From an uncultured Saprospiraceae bacterium (GTDB lineage Bacteria; Bacteroidota; Bacteroidia; Chitinophagales; Saprospiraceae), in the NCBI GenBank assembly GCA_937924805.1, contig CALDTZ010000006.1:1-64000 (forward strand): a stretch of DNA of 64,000 bases, in the 5' to 3' direction. The position numbers and the translations under genes are program-made. The notes beneath the pieces were generated by a model. It made no database searches, was not told the DNA's origin, and worked only from the letters and a program-made list of their open reading frames with translations. Positions 1 through 8,936 of this stretch are shown piece by piece; the stretch's first letter is position 1; each line of letters opens with the position of its first letter.

Positions 1-1389
1 CAATACCTTCCGTCTGCTGCAGTAAATCAACTTTTAACAACATTGAACCCTGCAAAAATCAATATAAGAGAAACCTCTTTGGCAATTATGGATAAGCATA
101 TGAGGGCCGACGAATCGATCCGATTAAAGTATGCATCAAAATTTGCTAGTATCGCTAATTATTGGAAAAAATGGATCGGCGAAAGCTTAGGTTTAGAAAA
201 AACCAATGCCATAGCTAAGAAGAAAAAATTTGAAGCTAAACTGGTTCAAAAACAAAGAGGAGCAAAACAATTGTTAGATAAATTTGATGCTCTTTATTCT
301 GAATTGGAGCCTTATGCATTAACTCAAGATTATTATAAAGAAATCACGGGTAGAAACGTGGAAGCACTACGTGTAGCGGGATTGGTCAAGCGGTTGATGG
401 ATCGATATGAAAATAATGGCCAAGAAGGATACGATGGGTTTAAAGCTAGAATTTTGCCTTTTTTAACGGACCTATATAAAAACTACGAACCTAAGGTTGA
501 CAAAGAGGTTTTTGCTGCTTTAATTGATCTTTATAAAAAGAATGTGGACAGTGCTTATATTCCTGATGATTTGATGATGAAAGGGAGTAGACGTCCAGAG
601 TCTGCATTTGGTGCCGGTCTAGCCGAATCTTTTTATGGTACTTCCATCATTACGAAGGGTGATGAAATGATAAAATTACTTTCTGAAGCTTCGCCTGAAG
701 TCCTTAAAAAGACGATGGCGAATGACAATCTTTATAGTTTTGCTAGCAATTGGGCAGATCATCAAAATGAGAATGTTGCTTCGAAATACAATGGTATACA
801 AACACAAATAGATTCGCTTATGCGTCTATACATGAAATCTCAGATGGATGCATTCCCAGATGAGCGAATGTATCCGGATGCAAATAGTACGATGCGAGTT
901 ACCTATGGTAAAGTACAGTCTTATGAACCAAGAGATGCTGTTGTCTATGCTCCAGTAAGTTACCTAAATGGTGTCATGGAAAAATACAAACCAGGTGACT
1001 ATGAATTCGATGTTCATCCCAAATTAATCGAACTCTTTGATGCTCAAGATTACGGTGATTATGCGGATACAAATGGGAAGTTACCTGTTTGTTTTCTCGG
1101 ATCAAATCATACGACAGGCGGTAATTCTGGATCTCCAGCAATTGATGCGAACGGTAACCTTATCGGCCTTAATTTTGATAGAGTCTGGGAAGGAACAATG
1201 AGTGATATCAATTATGATGTTTCTATTTGTAGAAACATTATGGTCGATGCTCGATATATCTTATTTGTTATTGACAAATTTGCAGGTGCATCTCATTTAA
1301 TTGAAGAGATGTCATTGGTTCATCCTAAAACAGAAAAAACGAAATCAAAAGATGAAAAGCGTCGTACTCCTCGGCAGCGCTCGAGATAA
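1..1389 (+). CDS. S46 family dipeptidyl-peptidase (DPP11-like), 5' part missing
   Basis: C-terminal 462 residues of a serine peptidase of family S46 (DPP7/DPP11), periplasmic enzymes that release dipeptides in asaccharolytic Bacteroidota. The reading frame is open from base 1, so the start lies outside the window; the usual family length is about 700 residues. The catalytic serine motif GGNSGSP is encoded at about 1117-1137, followed by GLNFDRVWEG. The Arg 18 residues after the catalytic Ser corresponds, as I recall the family, to the Arg that gives DPP11 its preference for Asp/Glu at P1, where DPP7 has Gly. The basic C-terminal tail (KTEKTKSKDEKRRTPRQRSR) is unusual. The last 38 bases overlap the next gene. 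Family sure; DPP11 subtype is an inference. Confidence 0.88.
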   Translation, partial: QYLPSAAVNQLLTTLNPAKINIRETSLAIMDKHMRADESIRLKYASKFASIANYWKKWIGESLGLEKTNAIAKKKKFEAKLVQKQRGAKQLLDKFDALYSELEPYALTQDYYKEITGRNVEALRVAGLVKRLMDRYENNGQEGYDGFKARILPFLTDLYKNYEPKVDKEVFAALIDLYKKNVDSAYIPDDLMMKGSRRPESAFGAGLAESFYGTSIITKGDEMIKLLSEASPEVLKKTMANDNLYSFASNWADHQNENVASKYNGIQTQIDSLMRLYMKSQMDAFPDERMYPDANSTMRVTYGKVQSYEPRDAVVYAPVSYLNGVMEKYKPGDYEFDVHPKLIELFDAQDYGDYADTNGKLPVCFLGSNHTTGGNSGSPAIDANGNLIGLNFDRVWEGTMSDINYDVSICRNIMVDARYILFVIDKFAGASHLIEEMSLVHPKTEKTKSKDEKRRTPRQRSR

Positions 1390-1846
1390 GGGCAATACTT
1401 TTACTGTCATTGAATACTTAGCAAAATTCTTAGCATTTGATGTCATTGATTTAAAGAAGAAAAACATTGGTCATTATGATTATGAACATAAGAATCAAGC
1501 CGATGATTTTCTTCCGATCATCCGACAAATAACGGACAACTACGATAGAATTATTATTGCTACACCTGTATACTGGTATAGTATGAGTAGTCATATGAAA
1601 GTTTTTTTTGACCGAATTACAGATTGCCTAACCATCGAAAAAGAAATGGGTCGAAAACTTCGAGGAAAATCTATGGTTTCTTTGAGTTGTAGCAATGGAG
1701 ATGATCTACCTTCTTATTTTGAAAATCCATTTCGAGACACGGCAGGCTATCTAGGTATGACATACGAAGGCCACTTTCATACATGGATTGACAACAAACT
1801 AGAAGATGAGGTAAAAGAATTATTAAAAATATCGCTTTCTCCCTAG
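1352..1846 (+). CDS. NADPH-dependent FMN reductase / flavodoxin-like protein
   Basis: A 164-residue flavodoxin-fold protein that probably reduces FMN or a quinone/azo-type substrate in the cytoplasm. It opens with MKSVVLLGSARDKGNT, the phosphate-binding loop after the first strand of this fold. IIIATPVYWYSMSSHMKVFFDR follows at about residues 76-97, the typical flavin-side PVYW segment of the NADPH-dependent FMN reductase family. The start is the ATG at 1352. An upstream TTG in the same frame would add 17 basic residues with no family match. It overlaps the S46 peptidase gene by 38 bases, which suggests co-transcription. It is convergent with the next gene. The substrate cannot be told. Confidence 0.85.
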   Translation: MKSVVLLGSARDKGNTFTVIEYLAKFLAFDVIDLKKKNIGHYDYEHKNQADDFLPIIRQITDNYDRIIIATPVYWYSMSSHMKVFFDRITDCLTIEKEMGRKLRGKSMVSLSCSNGDDLPSYFENPFRDTAGYLGMTYEGHFHTWIDNKLEDEVKELLKISLSP

Positions 1847-1859
1847 GTTCTTGACTTAT

Positions 1860-4469
1860 TTATTGAATAACCAACTTATTAATCTTTCGTTGTTTTGGTG
1901 TTGACAATTCTATAAAGTAGGTGCCACTAGGATAAGAATTCAAATCCATATAAATAATTTGATCCTCAGTACCTGTATGTTCAACGATCTCACCTTGAAT
2001 CGAAATCAATCTTACTTGAACAGGAGCTGACCATACTGCCGGGATTTTAATGACGAGCCACCCTTCTGTTGGGTTAGGAAACATCAAAAAGTCAATATTT
2101 TCCCAACCTTCAAGCGGCAGCTGACCTATCCATTTTGACAAAGAATCAATATACATTTGATCGATTAAGTTTCGACCTATTGGTGGCATTTTATTAGAAT
2201 TTAAACTAGCATCACGAATCCAAAGTTCTGATTCTTCCGCATTTCCAGGCTCAATTATCAAATGATTATTATCGGATGCTTGACTTTGCGTGGGATAATT
2301 AACACTATTTGTCAGTTTTAATGGTAAGCTATATCTTAAATCAAGACTTACTGTAGGCACGCCACCTAGTCGGTGACAAGAAGCACAATTCGCATCCATA
2401 TAAGATCGAATCCGTTGTTCTAAATCTATACTACCATCTGTCAAAGGATGTGATTTTAAATAAGAACTAGCTGATTTTATAGGTCTATCAAAAATATTTA
2501 TCCCATTCAAGTAATCAAGCTGATTCATACTAGCTTCCATTTCTGGATAATAGAATGTGCCGTTTAATTGATGACTATTGACGCCAAGTACAAAAGATGC
2601 ATTTTGATTATGACAGGTTAAACATTGGTCTCGACTTGGGTAATCCCATGTCTGTACCCTATCGAAAACACCGTTTTTGAAAATTTCAATATCTCTTGAT
2701 GTCCCACCCCCAAGTAATAATGCATCAGTCCCTTCATTATTCCATTTATACGTAAGACCATATCCTTGATTATCTTCTGTGATGATAAAAAATCGAGTTT
2801 CCAACTTAGTTGTAGGGCCATTGATATCATTTGTTATTGGCAATTCAAAATGTTTGACAAAAACCGTTCCTTTAGGGAAAGACCATGGTTGTATGTCATC
2901 AAAAACAATTTGCTCAACATTAGAATCAAAAATACCATCGTTAGGGACTACAATCCATCTTTTTTTAATGGCTCCATCAGACCAAAGTGGTGCATTAACA
3001 GTATAAGGAATCATGCCTTTTGTCGGAATCAATTGCATCATATCATCAAATACACCTAACTCCGAAAGCATCAATGGAGGATCGGCGATTACTACCTTTT
3101 GTTTTAATTTTAAAATTCGTCCAGAATGACTAAAATCTTTACCAGAAACGGTAACTAATATTTCACCATCGGATAAGATGTGTACACCCGTTATTCCTGG
3201 TGAATCTGGTAATGAGAATGGTAAACCTCCTAAATGAGGGATTAGCGTCTCATAATTGTTGCCTTCATCTAAGGTGCCTGTATTAGGCAAAGCCATAATT
3301 CTGTTTTGGACGTAATCGGCAAATAAAAACTTTTCTCTTAAACTTGAAAAGACAAGACCATGATATACGCCTCCGCCGATAATACACGAGCCAATGGACC
3401 GATCGTATTCAAAAAATGGCCCCTTTTCAGTACCGATTATAGAGGCCGGGGTAGTAAATACATCAGAGTTAAATGTTCCTTCCATATATGGCCACTGTAA
3501 ATTATCTCCAATGGAGACTTTATTAATCTCCTCCAATTTATCAGATCCTACATCTGAAATCCAAAGTTGATTCCTTTCTTTGTCGTAATGCGTTGAATAT
3601 GGACTACGAAGTCCAATAGCCACGAACTCTTCTAAGAGGGTGCTATCCTGACTTTGCCAAGGATTATCATTTGGTATCGAGTATCCTTGAGTGTATGTAT
3701 TTCCCCAACCTTCTTGGGGGTTTTCAAAATGAATCGGTTGTCTCCGGATTGGGTGAGATTTTTGAAGATTATTATCAATATCTATTCGTATCACACCGCT
3801 AAATATTCCTCCTGACAATGTTTGCGTTGATTGTTGTTGATGTTCTTCAGCCCCTTCATCACCAAAGGTTACATATAGAAAACCATCAGGACCAAAAAAC
3901 ATGCCTCCACCATTGTGCCAAGTACTTCGGTCATATTGCTGAATTAAAATTTCCTCAGCCGAAGTGTCAAAACATTGACAATTTTTATCCCATGGAAATT
4001 TTGAAAGACGATTAAATCCTAATTCAGACCATTCTGTCGGATTTGGTTTAAATCGATAAAACAGATAAAGATATTGTGGCGTTTGAATATTATCTTCATC
4101 AAAATCAGGATGTAAAGCTATACCTGTAACGCCAGCTTCACCTTTTGTAAATGCTCGATCTCGAATATCCAAAACGTTTGTCTTTACACCAGTATTCCTA
4201 TTAAGTTTCCATAGTTGACCTAATTTGTTTAATACTAATAAATCAGAAGATCCTGGAAATTCAATGATTCGTAGCGGTGAACTAATATCTAAATTTGGCC
4301 AAGTATTTTCTAATTCCCATGATCCATCTTCACCGGGTCTTAGTGTTGGAAAGATCCCGTTAAAATACGGGTCTATAGCACCTGCGTTAGGAGGTGGCGC
4401 AACGACTAAAGCCGACGTGACAATCGAAAGAAAAATAAATAAAAGAATGATGTATGCCTTGCTAGTCAT
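1860..4469 (-). CDS. Secreted PQQ-type sugar dehydrogenase fused to a cytochrome c-like region, T9SS cargo
   Basis: An 869-residue exported protein. Residues 1-25 are a signal peptide. Residues about 55-460 resemble the six-bladed propeller of PQQ-dependent glucose/sorbosone dehydrogenases (segment WHNGGGMFFGPDGFLYVTFGD near 184-204). Residues about 465-790 form a region with two CxxCH haem-binding motifs (CLTCH at 616-620, CASCH at 695-699) and a possible axial Met in NKMPPIGR near 759-766. Residues 797-869 are a type A T9SS sorting domain (FPNPTEGW to KLVIQ). The expected role is periplasmic or surface oxidation of a sugar or alcohol, with electrons passed to the attached haem domain. It sits alone between convergent and same-strand genes. 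The substrate is unknown. Confidence 0.85.
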   Translation of the reverse strand: MTSKAYIILLFIFLSIVTSALVVAPPPNAGAIDPYFNGIFPTLRPGEDGSWELENTWPNLDISSPLRIIEFPGSSDLLVLNKLGQLWKLNRNTGVKTNVLDIRDRAFTKGEAGVTGIALHPDFDEDNIQTPQYLYLFYRFKPNPTEWSELGFNRLSKFPWDKNCQCFDTSAEEILIQQYDRSTWHNGGGMFFGPDGFLYVTFGDEGAEEHQQQSTQTLSGGIFSGVIRIDIDNNLQKSHPIRRQPIHFENPQEGWGNTYTQGYSIPNDNPWQSQDSTLLEEFVAIGLRSPYSTHYDKERNQLWISDVGSDKLEEINKVSIGDNLQWPYMEGTFNSDVFTTPASIIGTEKGPFFEYDRSIGSCIIGGGVYHGLVFSSLREKFLFADYVQNRIMALPNTGTLDEGNNYETLIPHLGGLPFSLPDSPGITGVHILSDGEILVTVSGKDFSHSGRILKLKQKVVIADPPLMLSELGVFDDMMQLIPTKGMIPYTVNAPLWSDGAIKKRWIVVPNDGIFDSNVEQIVFDDIQPWSFPKGTVFVKHFELPITNDINGPTTKLETRFFIITEDNQGYGLTYKWNNEGTDALLLGGGTSRDIEIFKNGVFDRVQTWDYPSRDQCLTCHNQNASFVLGVNSHQLNGTFYYPEMEASMNQLDYLNGINIFDRPIKSASSYLKSHPLTDGSIDLEQRIRSYMDANCASCHRLGGVPTVSLDLRYSLPLKLTNSVNYPTQSQASDNNHLIIEPGNAEESELWIRDASLNSNKMPPIGRNLIDQMYIDSLSKWIGQLPLEGWENIDFLMFPNPTEGWLVIKIPAVWSAPVQVRLISIQGEIVEHTGTEDQIIYMDLNSYPSGTYFIELSTPKQRKINKLVIQ

Positions 4470-4507
4470 AATGCCTTAACGAATGGTTAAAGCTAGCAAA
4501 TTCAGCA

Positions 4508-5209
4508 CTAATAATAGACAACCTTTCTCAGGAATTTGACCCCAACCGTAATTTCAAAAGATACATTACGAATCTCTTTGGCACGAACCGTAACCAATTG
4601 GCCAGTATATGGGTGAACAACTTGAAAGTCTTGAAATTGATTGTATTGCGCAGCAAGATCAGGATTAATAGAAAACTCAATAAAAGGTTGAACGAATTCT
4701 GACACTTTGTATTCAATTCCTCCTAATAACGAAATACCGTATACAAAGGGTCTTACAAATTCGTCTATTGGATAAAAGGCGGGATTGCTTCTGTTTTGAA
4801 ACTCAGACAGATTGGTAAAAAGTGTGTATTCTCCTCTTAAACCTATCCCATAATAATAGGTTGGTTTTTTTTCAGTTTTGAATCGCTTTTTTACGCCAAC
4901 ATTAAGCACTAAATTATTGAATTTGTACCCGTCTGTAATTTGATCAAAATTAAGGGTATTTAGATAGGTAATAGAACTTCCTCTAGTATGAAATCCTAAC
5001 TGACCAAAAAAACTCCCTTTGCCTTCAGTATCTACCGTTTCCATAAAAACATCTCCATGAATAGATAAAAGTGGATTTCTGTTACCTCCACCGGTATCCC
5101 ATTTTTGTGAAGCTACGGTAAGTCCAGCTTTAGGACCAAAATAAAAACTTTGGCAATCTGTGGTAAAGGATAATAATGTGAAAACTGAAAGAAATAACCA
5201 TTTATACAT
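4508..5209 (-). CDS. Outer-membrane beta-barrel protein (PorT-like)
   Basis: A 233-residue exported protein with signal peptide MYKWLFLSVFTLLSFTTDCQ, followed by FYFGPKAGLTVA, the usual opening of the small porin-like beta-barrel family of Bacteroidota. Alternating aromatic/hydrophobic strands run to the C terminus (FEITVGVKFL). Length fits an eight- to ten-strand barrel. It shares strand with the flanking genes but sits 38 bases from the PQQ dehydrogenase gene and 44 bases from the glucosaminidase gene, so operon membership is possible. Function is unknown; a structural or transport role in the outer membrane is inferred from the fold only. Confidence 0.75.
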   Translation of the reverse strand: MYKWLFLSVFTLLSFTTDCQSFYFGPKAGLTVASQKWDTGGGNRNPLLSIHGDVFMETVDTEGKGSFFGQLGFHTRGSSITYLNTLNFDQITDGYKFNNLVLNVGVKKRFKTEKKPTYYYGIGLRGEYTLFTNLSEFQNRSNPAFYPIDEFVRPFVYGISLLGGIEYKVSEFVQPFIEFSINPDLAAQYNQFQDFQVVHPYTGQLVTVRAKEIRNVSFEITVGVKFLRKVVYY

Positions 5210-5253
5210 AAGCCCTTCTATTTTAGAGACGAATTAAAGGTACATAGACAAGG

Positions 5254-6243
5254 TTAAAAAACAAATTCGCCTGAGTCAAGTTCTTTTTTAGAGTAAAACT
5301 TAGGTGCCTTTCCAAGTCTAAATAGACCCTTTAGCTGGATTTTTTCACCAACATGAGGTTCAGAACCTTCTGGCATTCGGTTCTTCATGTATAAATTTGT
5401 CAACTTAACATTATACGTTTTGGCTATGTTTTCCATGGATTCCCCCTTTTTTACATAGTGGTGGGTGCCATGCTTTTGCTTACGTACAGTTGTCGTGGAT
5501 TTATTCGATTTCTTTGATTCAAGTTGTTTTTTAGAAGAAGAATCCGATTTTGGAGTTCGTACTTTTTTCTTTGTACGAGAAAAAATAGAAGGAGAAGAAA
5601 CGGGTTTCTCCTCCTTTTCTATTATCATTTCGGTTTCTCTGGAAATTTCTATATCGATTTGATTAGGATCTTCAATGTTGTTGGAAGCTATGGCATTATC
5701 GCCACTGTTTCTTTGGTCAAATACATAAAGTTCATACTGCTCTATGATTTGAATTAATTTTTGAGGGTACTTATTGTCCGTTGCATACCCGGATCGTTTA
5801 AGACCATATGCCCAAGATTTATAATCACCCTTGGGTAGATCAAATAAAAAACCATAACGATGATCTTTCTTAGGATCTGTTAAGAATTCTGAATGAGCAA
5901 TAAAAGACTGGTATTCGCTGTCAAATGCTCGAAAGCAGCTTTGAATCTTGTCCCCTTTCTTATTGTAATCATCATCGAATCTATAGTATGTCGGACCATT
6001 CCATTTTGAACCACACTTAATTCCAAAGTGATTATTTGCTTTGCTTGCAAGCTCACTCCTTCCCCAGTTCGATTCAAGCATTCCCTGTGCTAATTTTATA
6101 CTAGCTGGAATATTTGTTCGTTCCATTTCTTGGATAGCAACACTAGCATACGTATCTATATATTTAAATACAAAATCCTTATCCGAATGGGAACTAAATA
6201 GGGAAAAAATAAGTATATAAAATATTGATACAATTCGAGTCAT
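5254..6243 (-). CDS. GH73-type glucosaminidase with LysM domain
   Basis: A 329-residue exported peptidoglycan hydrolase that should cut the glycan backbone of the cell wall. After an N-terminal signal segment (about 1-20), residues 25-170 match the mannosyl-glycoprotein endo-beta-N-acetylglucosaminidase family. ASIKLAQGMLESNWGRSELA carries the likely catalytic Glu57, and NNHFGIKC and the YATD segment are also typical. A Ser/Lys-rich linker (about 205-260) leads to a LysM domain (about 262-307, YVKKGESMENIAKTYNVKL) for peptidoglycan binding. A TAnnTTTG-type promoter lies just upstream at 6261-6268. This architecture is common in Bacteroidota. Confidence 0.9.
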   Translation of the reverse strand: MTRIVSIFYILIFSLFSSHSDKDFVFKYIDTYASVAIQEMERTNIPASIKLAQGMLESNWGRSELASKANNHFGIKCGSKWNGPTYYRFDDDYNKKGDKIQSCFRAFDSEYQSFIAHSEFLTDPKKDHRYGFLFDLPKGDYKSWAYGLKRSGYATDNKYPQKLIQIIEQYELYVFDQRNSGDNAIASNNIEDPNQIDIEISRETEMIIEKEEKPVSSPSIFSRTKKKVRTPKSDSSSKKQLESKKSNKSTTTVRKQKHGTHHYVKKGESMENIAKTYNVKLTNLYMKNRMPEGSEPHVGEKIQLKGLFRLGKAPKFYSKKELDSGEFVF

Positions 6244-6260
6244 ACATCTTCTTAACTACA

Positions 6261-6268
6261 CAAACATA
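6261..6268 (-). promoter_or_regulatory. Probable promoter -7 element of the glucosaminidase gene
   Basis: On the minus strand the bases read TATGTTTG, matching the Bacteroidota -7 consensus TAnnTTTG. The predicted transcript would start near 6255, about a dozen bases before the ATG at 6243. No convincing -33 TTG was demanded, so this is a motif-only call. Confidence 0.45.
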
Positions 6269-6336
6269 TTAAATATTTTTATAATATGTAATGATTTGTA
6301 AATAAATTTTTAATCTAAAATAAATTATACTAATTA

Positions 6337-6945
6337 ATGGCGAATTTTATGGAATTATTGCAGTCACAATTGACTGACGGAGTGCTTGACATGTTAGGCC
6401 AACAAACAGGAGCGGCATCTAAAGAACAAACTAATACAGCTGCAAATGTTGCATTGTCAACACTTATGGGTGCATTAAACAAGAATGCATCAAAGCCACA
6501 GGGACTTCAAGGTTTGATGGGTGCTTTGGAAAATGATCATGATGGAGGAATCTTAGATGATATTACATCTTTACTTGGTGGTCAAAAAAACAATAGACAA
6601 GCTGATGGAATGGGAATATTGAGCCATTTATTAGGTGGAAGCAATATATTTAATGTGGTAGAGATGATTTCTAAATCAAGTGGATTGAATAGAAATGGGT
6701 CTATGAATATGCTTATGAAACTTGCTCCTATGGTTTTAGGTGTATTGGGAAAGCAAAAAAAGCAAACCAATATGAATCAAAACAATTTGTTAGACTTTTT
6801 GCAAGGATCTGTACAAACACAGGCTGCTAGACAACCAGCACCGCAAAGTCTTATCACAAAATTACTTGATTCTGATGGTGATGGTAGTGTGATGGATGAG
6901 ATGGCAACGATGGGTTTTAAAGTCCTAGGTGGATTGTTTAAATAA
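6337..6945 (+). CDS. DUF937 family protein
   Basis: A 202-residue cytoplasmic protein with no signal peptide. Residues 1-110 show the DUF937 pattern: an N-terminal MELLQSQLTDGVLDMLGQQ helix, Gly/Leu-rich helices (LQGLMGALENDHDGG, DDITSLLGG) and repeated ILSHLLGG / VEMISKSSGL segments. A second Gly/Asp-rich stretch at the C terminus (DSDGDGSVMDEMATMGFKVLG) resembles the end of YidB-like proteins and contains a DxDxDG-like acidic loop. The biochemical function of this family is not established. The gene is transcribed alone and ends in a strong terminator. Confidence 0.8.
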   Translation: MANFMELLQSQLTDGVLDMLGQQTGAASKEQTNTAANVALSTLMGALNKNASKPQGLQGLMGALENDHDGGILDDITSLLGGQKNNRQADGMGILSHLLGGSNIFNVVEMISKSSGLNRNGSMNMLMKLAPMVLGVLGKQKKQTNMNQNNLLDFLQGSVQTQAARQPAPQSLITKLLDSDGDGSVMDEMATMGFKVLGGLFK

Positions 6946-6964
6946 TCAACAATATAGATAAATG

Positions 6965-7045
6965 AAAAGCCTCAAAGAGTGAATCCTTTGAGGCTTTTTT
7001 ATTTAAAAAATATATCCAAAATTTAGATCTGGAATAAACGTAATG
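6965..7045. repeat. 81-bp direct repeat, copy A (terminator plus a decayed gene tail)
   Basis: These 81 bases match 8856-8936 at 79 positions. The repeat covers the bidirectional terminator hairpin and the last 14 codons of the minus-strand gene at 8894. Here the tail still reads ITFIPDLNFGYIF-stop on the minus strand (stop at about 7003-7005), but an in-frame stop codon lies 8 codons upstream of ITFI, so no gene remains. It is read as the relic of a third paralogue, or as a copied gene end. Confidence 0.85.
6969..7000 (+). terminator. Rho-independent terminator of the DUF937 gene
   Basis: A perfect 9-bp stem GCCTCAAAG / CTTTGAGGC around an 8-base loop is followed by six T. It lies 23 bases after the DUF937 stop. 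The same hairpin recurs at 8860-8885 as part of a longer 81-bp repeat. Confidence 0.9.
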
Positions 7046-7187
7046 AAGATGTCTAATGTAAAGCGTTTTTATTTGAAAGCTATTTGATAATGATGATATT
7101 AAGCCTCGAACGGAATCTATATTTAATGTGGGTAAATCGATTAATAAAAATTTAAGTTGATTAACATTTAAACTTTATAAATTGACA

Positions 7188-8735
7188 TTAATTTTCAATA
7201 ACAATGAATGTCTGTGGTTCAAAAAAGTGGTCAGTTACATCAATTTGCAAATGGTATATACCTGCTTTAAGATGGCCGACATTTAGCTGATGAGATGAAT
7301 TCGAACCTTCCTGTTTTATAACTATTTGTCCTAATAAGTTTGTTACAATCATATAGTAATGTTGAACTTTAAATGGAAGTAAAACATTTAAAATATCTAT
7401 AGTTGGGTTGGGATATAAAAGAGGTTTGTAATTGTAAACTTCATCAATGGTGGAATAGACTCCAACAATTGTAGAATCACATACTTCCAATTCATTGATT
7501 CTGTAATTCGGGAAATTTGGAAGTGAAACACGCCCAGTTTTATAAGGCAATTCTACAGCCTGCTGAACAAACTCACAACCTAGCCCCTTATGGTTAGGAT
7601 AATTAATTACACCATAGGTCCTGGATTCACTAGATGCTGCTACATATATACGGCAATCTGGTGCTCTTTTTAAAAGATATATATTGGCAAATTGTGGGTT
7701 CTGGACACCATTAAAGTCACCAATAAACTCAATTTGATTTTCAACATTTACTTCCTGTAAATCCACCTGAAACAAAGAATCAATGGTGGATACATAAAGA
7801 AATCGACCATTGGGTGAAAACTCGATGCTAGAATAAAATGTTGGATTTGCAACATCGATCTTTCTAAAATTAGAAAGCAATCCAGATTCTTTGTCAAAAT
7901 CAAATAAATTCAATTGATCAAAGCGATTGTAGAATGCATAAATGCTACCATCTGGAGAAAATCTTGAAAGTCCAGAAGCACTTGCATCTTCATGTAAGTC
8001 AATGCCTATAGTTTGTGATGAATGATATCGTATACCATCTTGATCAATTTTTAGTTTTACTATTTGAATGGGATTTTCGGTGACTTGCAATACCCACCAA
8101 GACTCATCAACAGCTTGAACAGCTGAGAAGTAACCAGAAAGAATATTTGTCCCTGAAATAATGGTATCATTTTTCACCATAACTTCACCCATTCCGTTCT
8201 GCTTAGACATTTCGATATAACTATATTGAATCACATCTTTATAAGGTTTAATATCATCATCGACAAAAACAGGTTTGGTTAATAGATAGTACCCATATTC
8301 CTCATTTGGATCTGGTATTGCTAAAATATCTTGTAATCCTGGGTATCCGTTTTTGCAATCATCTTCCCAAAAGAATTCAAAGAATTCTCCATCATTTATT
8401 CCTTCACCATTCTCCATAATCTCGTGATCTACATTAGCTACAGCACACCCATTAGAATAAAAAAGTAGTTTTCCATCTTTATCACATATAGACACATTAT
8501 TCATATCAAAAGATAAAGCTGACTGTAAAGGTTCTATACTTAATGCGCCATCATTAAAATCAAGCATAAAGCCTTCGATCCCATTTTCAGCTTGACTATC
8601 GCGACCTCCGAACCAGATGTAATCACTTTTGTTTTGACCATAACAATTGGTGAACATGAATAGGTTAAAGAACGATATGATTAAGATTTTTTTATTCAAT
8701 AAATATTTTTTGATAGTTTGATTCTCCACTTTCAT
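7188..8735 (-). CDS. Secreted beta-propeller-like protein with T9SS sorting domain
   Basis: A 515-residue exported protein. Signal peptide at about 12-33 (KKILIISFFNLFMFTNCYGQ), then a long beta-rich body with repeated propeller-like segments such as SRFSPDGSIYAFYNRFDQLNLFDFD and SSIEFSPNGRFLYVSTIDSLFQVDL, which resemble WD40/YVTN-like blades. The C-terminal 75 residues (LLYPNPTIDILNVLLPF to TFIVIEN) are a type A T9SS sorting domain, so the protein is expected on the cell surface or outside. This protein type is common in Saprospiria, with no known function. The gene lies between the two copies of an 81-bp direct repeat. Confidence 0.8.
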   Translation of the reverse strand: MKVENQTIKKYLLNKKILIISFFNLFMFTNCYGQNKSDYIWFGGRDSQAENGIEGFMLDFNDGALSIEPLQSALSFDMNNVSICDKDGKLLFYSNGCAVANVDHEIMENGEGINDGEFFEFFWEDDCKNGYPGLQDILAIPDPNEEYGYYLLTKPVFVDDDIKPYKDVIQYSYIEMSKQNGMGEVMVKNDTIISGTNILSGYFSAVQAVDESWWVLQVTENPIQIVKLKIDQDGIRYHSSQTIGIDLHEDASASGLSRFSPDGSIYAFYNRFDQLNLFDFDKESGLLSNFRKIDVANPTFYSSIEFSPNGRFLYVSTIDSLFQVDLQEVNVENQIEFIGDFNGVQNPQFANIYLLKRAPDCRIYVAASSESRTYGVINYPNHKGLGCEFVQQAVELPYKTGRVSLPNFPNYRINELEVCDSTIVGVYSTIDEVYNYKPLLYPNPTIDILNVLLPFKVQHYYMIVTNLLGQIVIKQEGSNSSHQLNVGHLKAGIYHLQIDVTDHFFEPQTFIVIEN

Positions 8736-8853
8736 TAATTAAAACTACAATATATAAACCAGGAATTGCTGCACTTAAATTTAATTCAACTTCACTAGAT
8801 TAGTTTAATACTGAATATTTTAGCCCTATAAATAATCAATTCCAATAGCAAAT

Positions 8854-8891
8854 AAAAAAGCCTCAAAGAGTGAATCCTTTGAGGCTTTTTT
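8854..8891 (-). terminator. Bidirectional terminator after the outer-membrane paralogue operon
   Basis: Stem GCCTCAAAG / CTTTGAGGC (8860-8885) with an A-run on the left and a T-run on the right, so it can stop transcription from either side. On the minus strand it comes directly after the stop of the 8894 gene and should end the five-gene sigma-factor operon. Confidence 0.85.
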
Positions 8892-8936
8892 ATTTAAAAT
8901 ATATATCCAAAATTTAGGTCTGGAATAAACGTAATG
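8856..8936. repeat. 81-bp direct repeat, copy B
   Basis: 79 of 81 bases match 6965-7045. This copy overlaps the intact 3' end of the minus-strand gene at 8894 and its terminator, so it is probably the source copy. Confidence 0.85.

Noticed and set aside
1301..1351. Extended N terminus of the FMN reductase from a TTG
   Set aside because: The extra 17 residues lie entirely within the S46 peptidase gene, and the flavodoxin fold begins exactly at the ATG at 1352.
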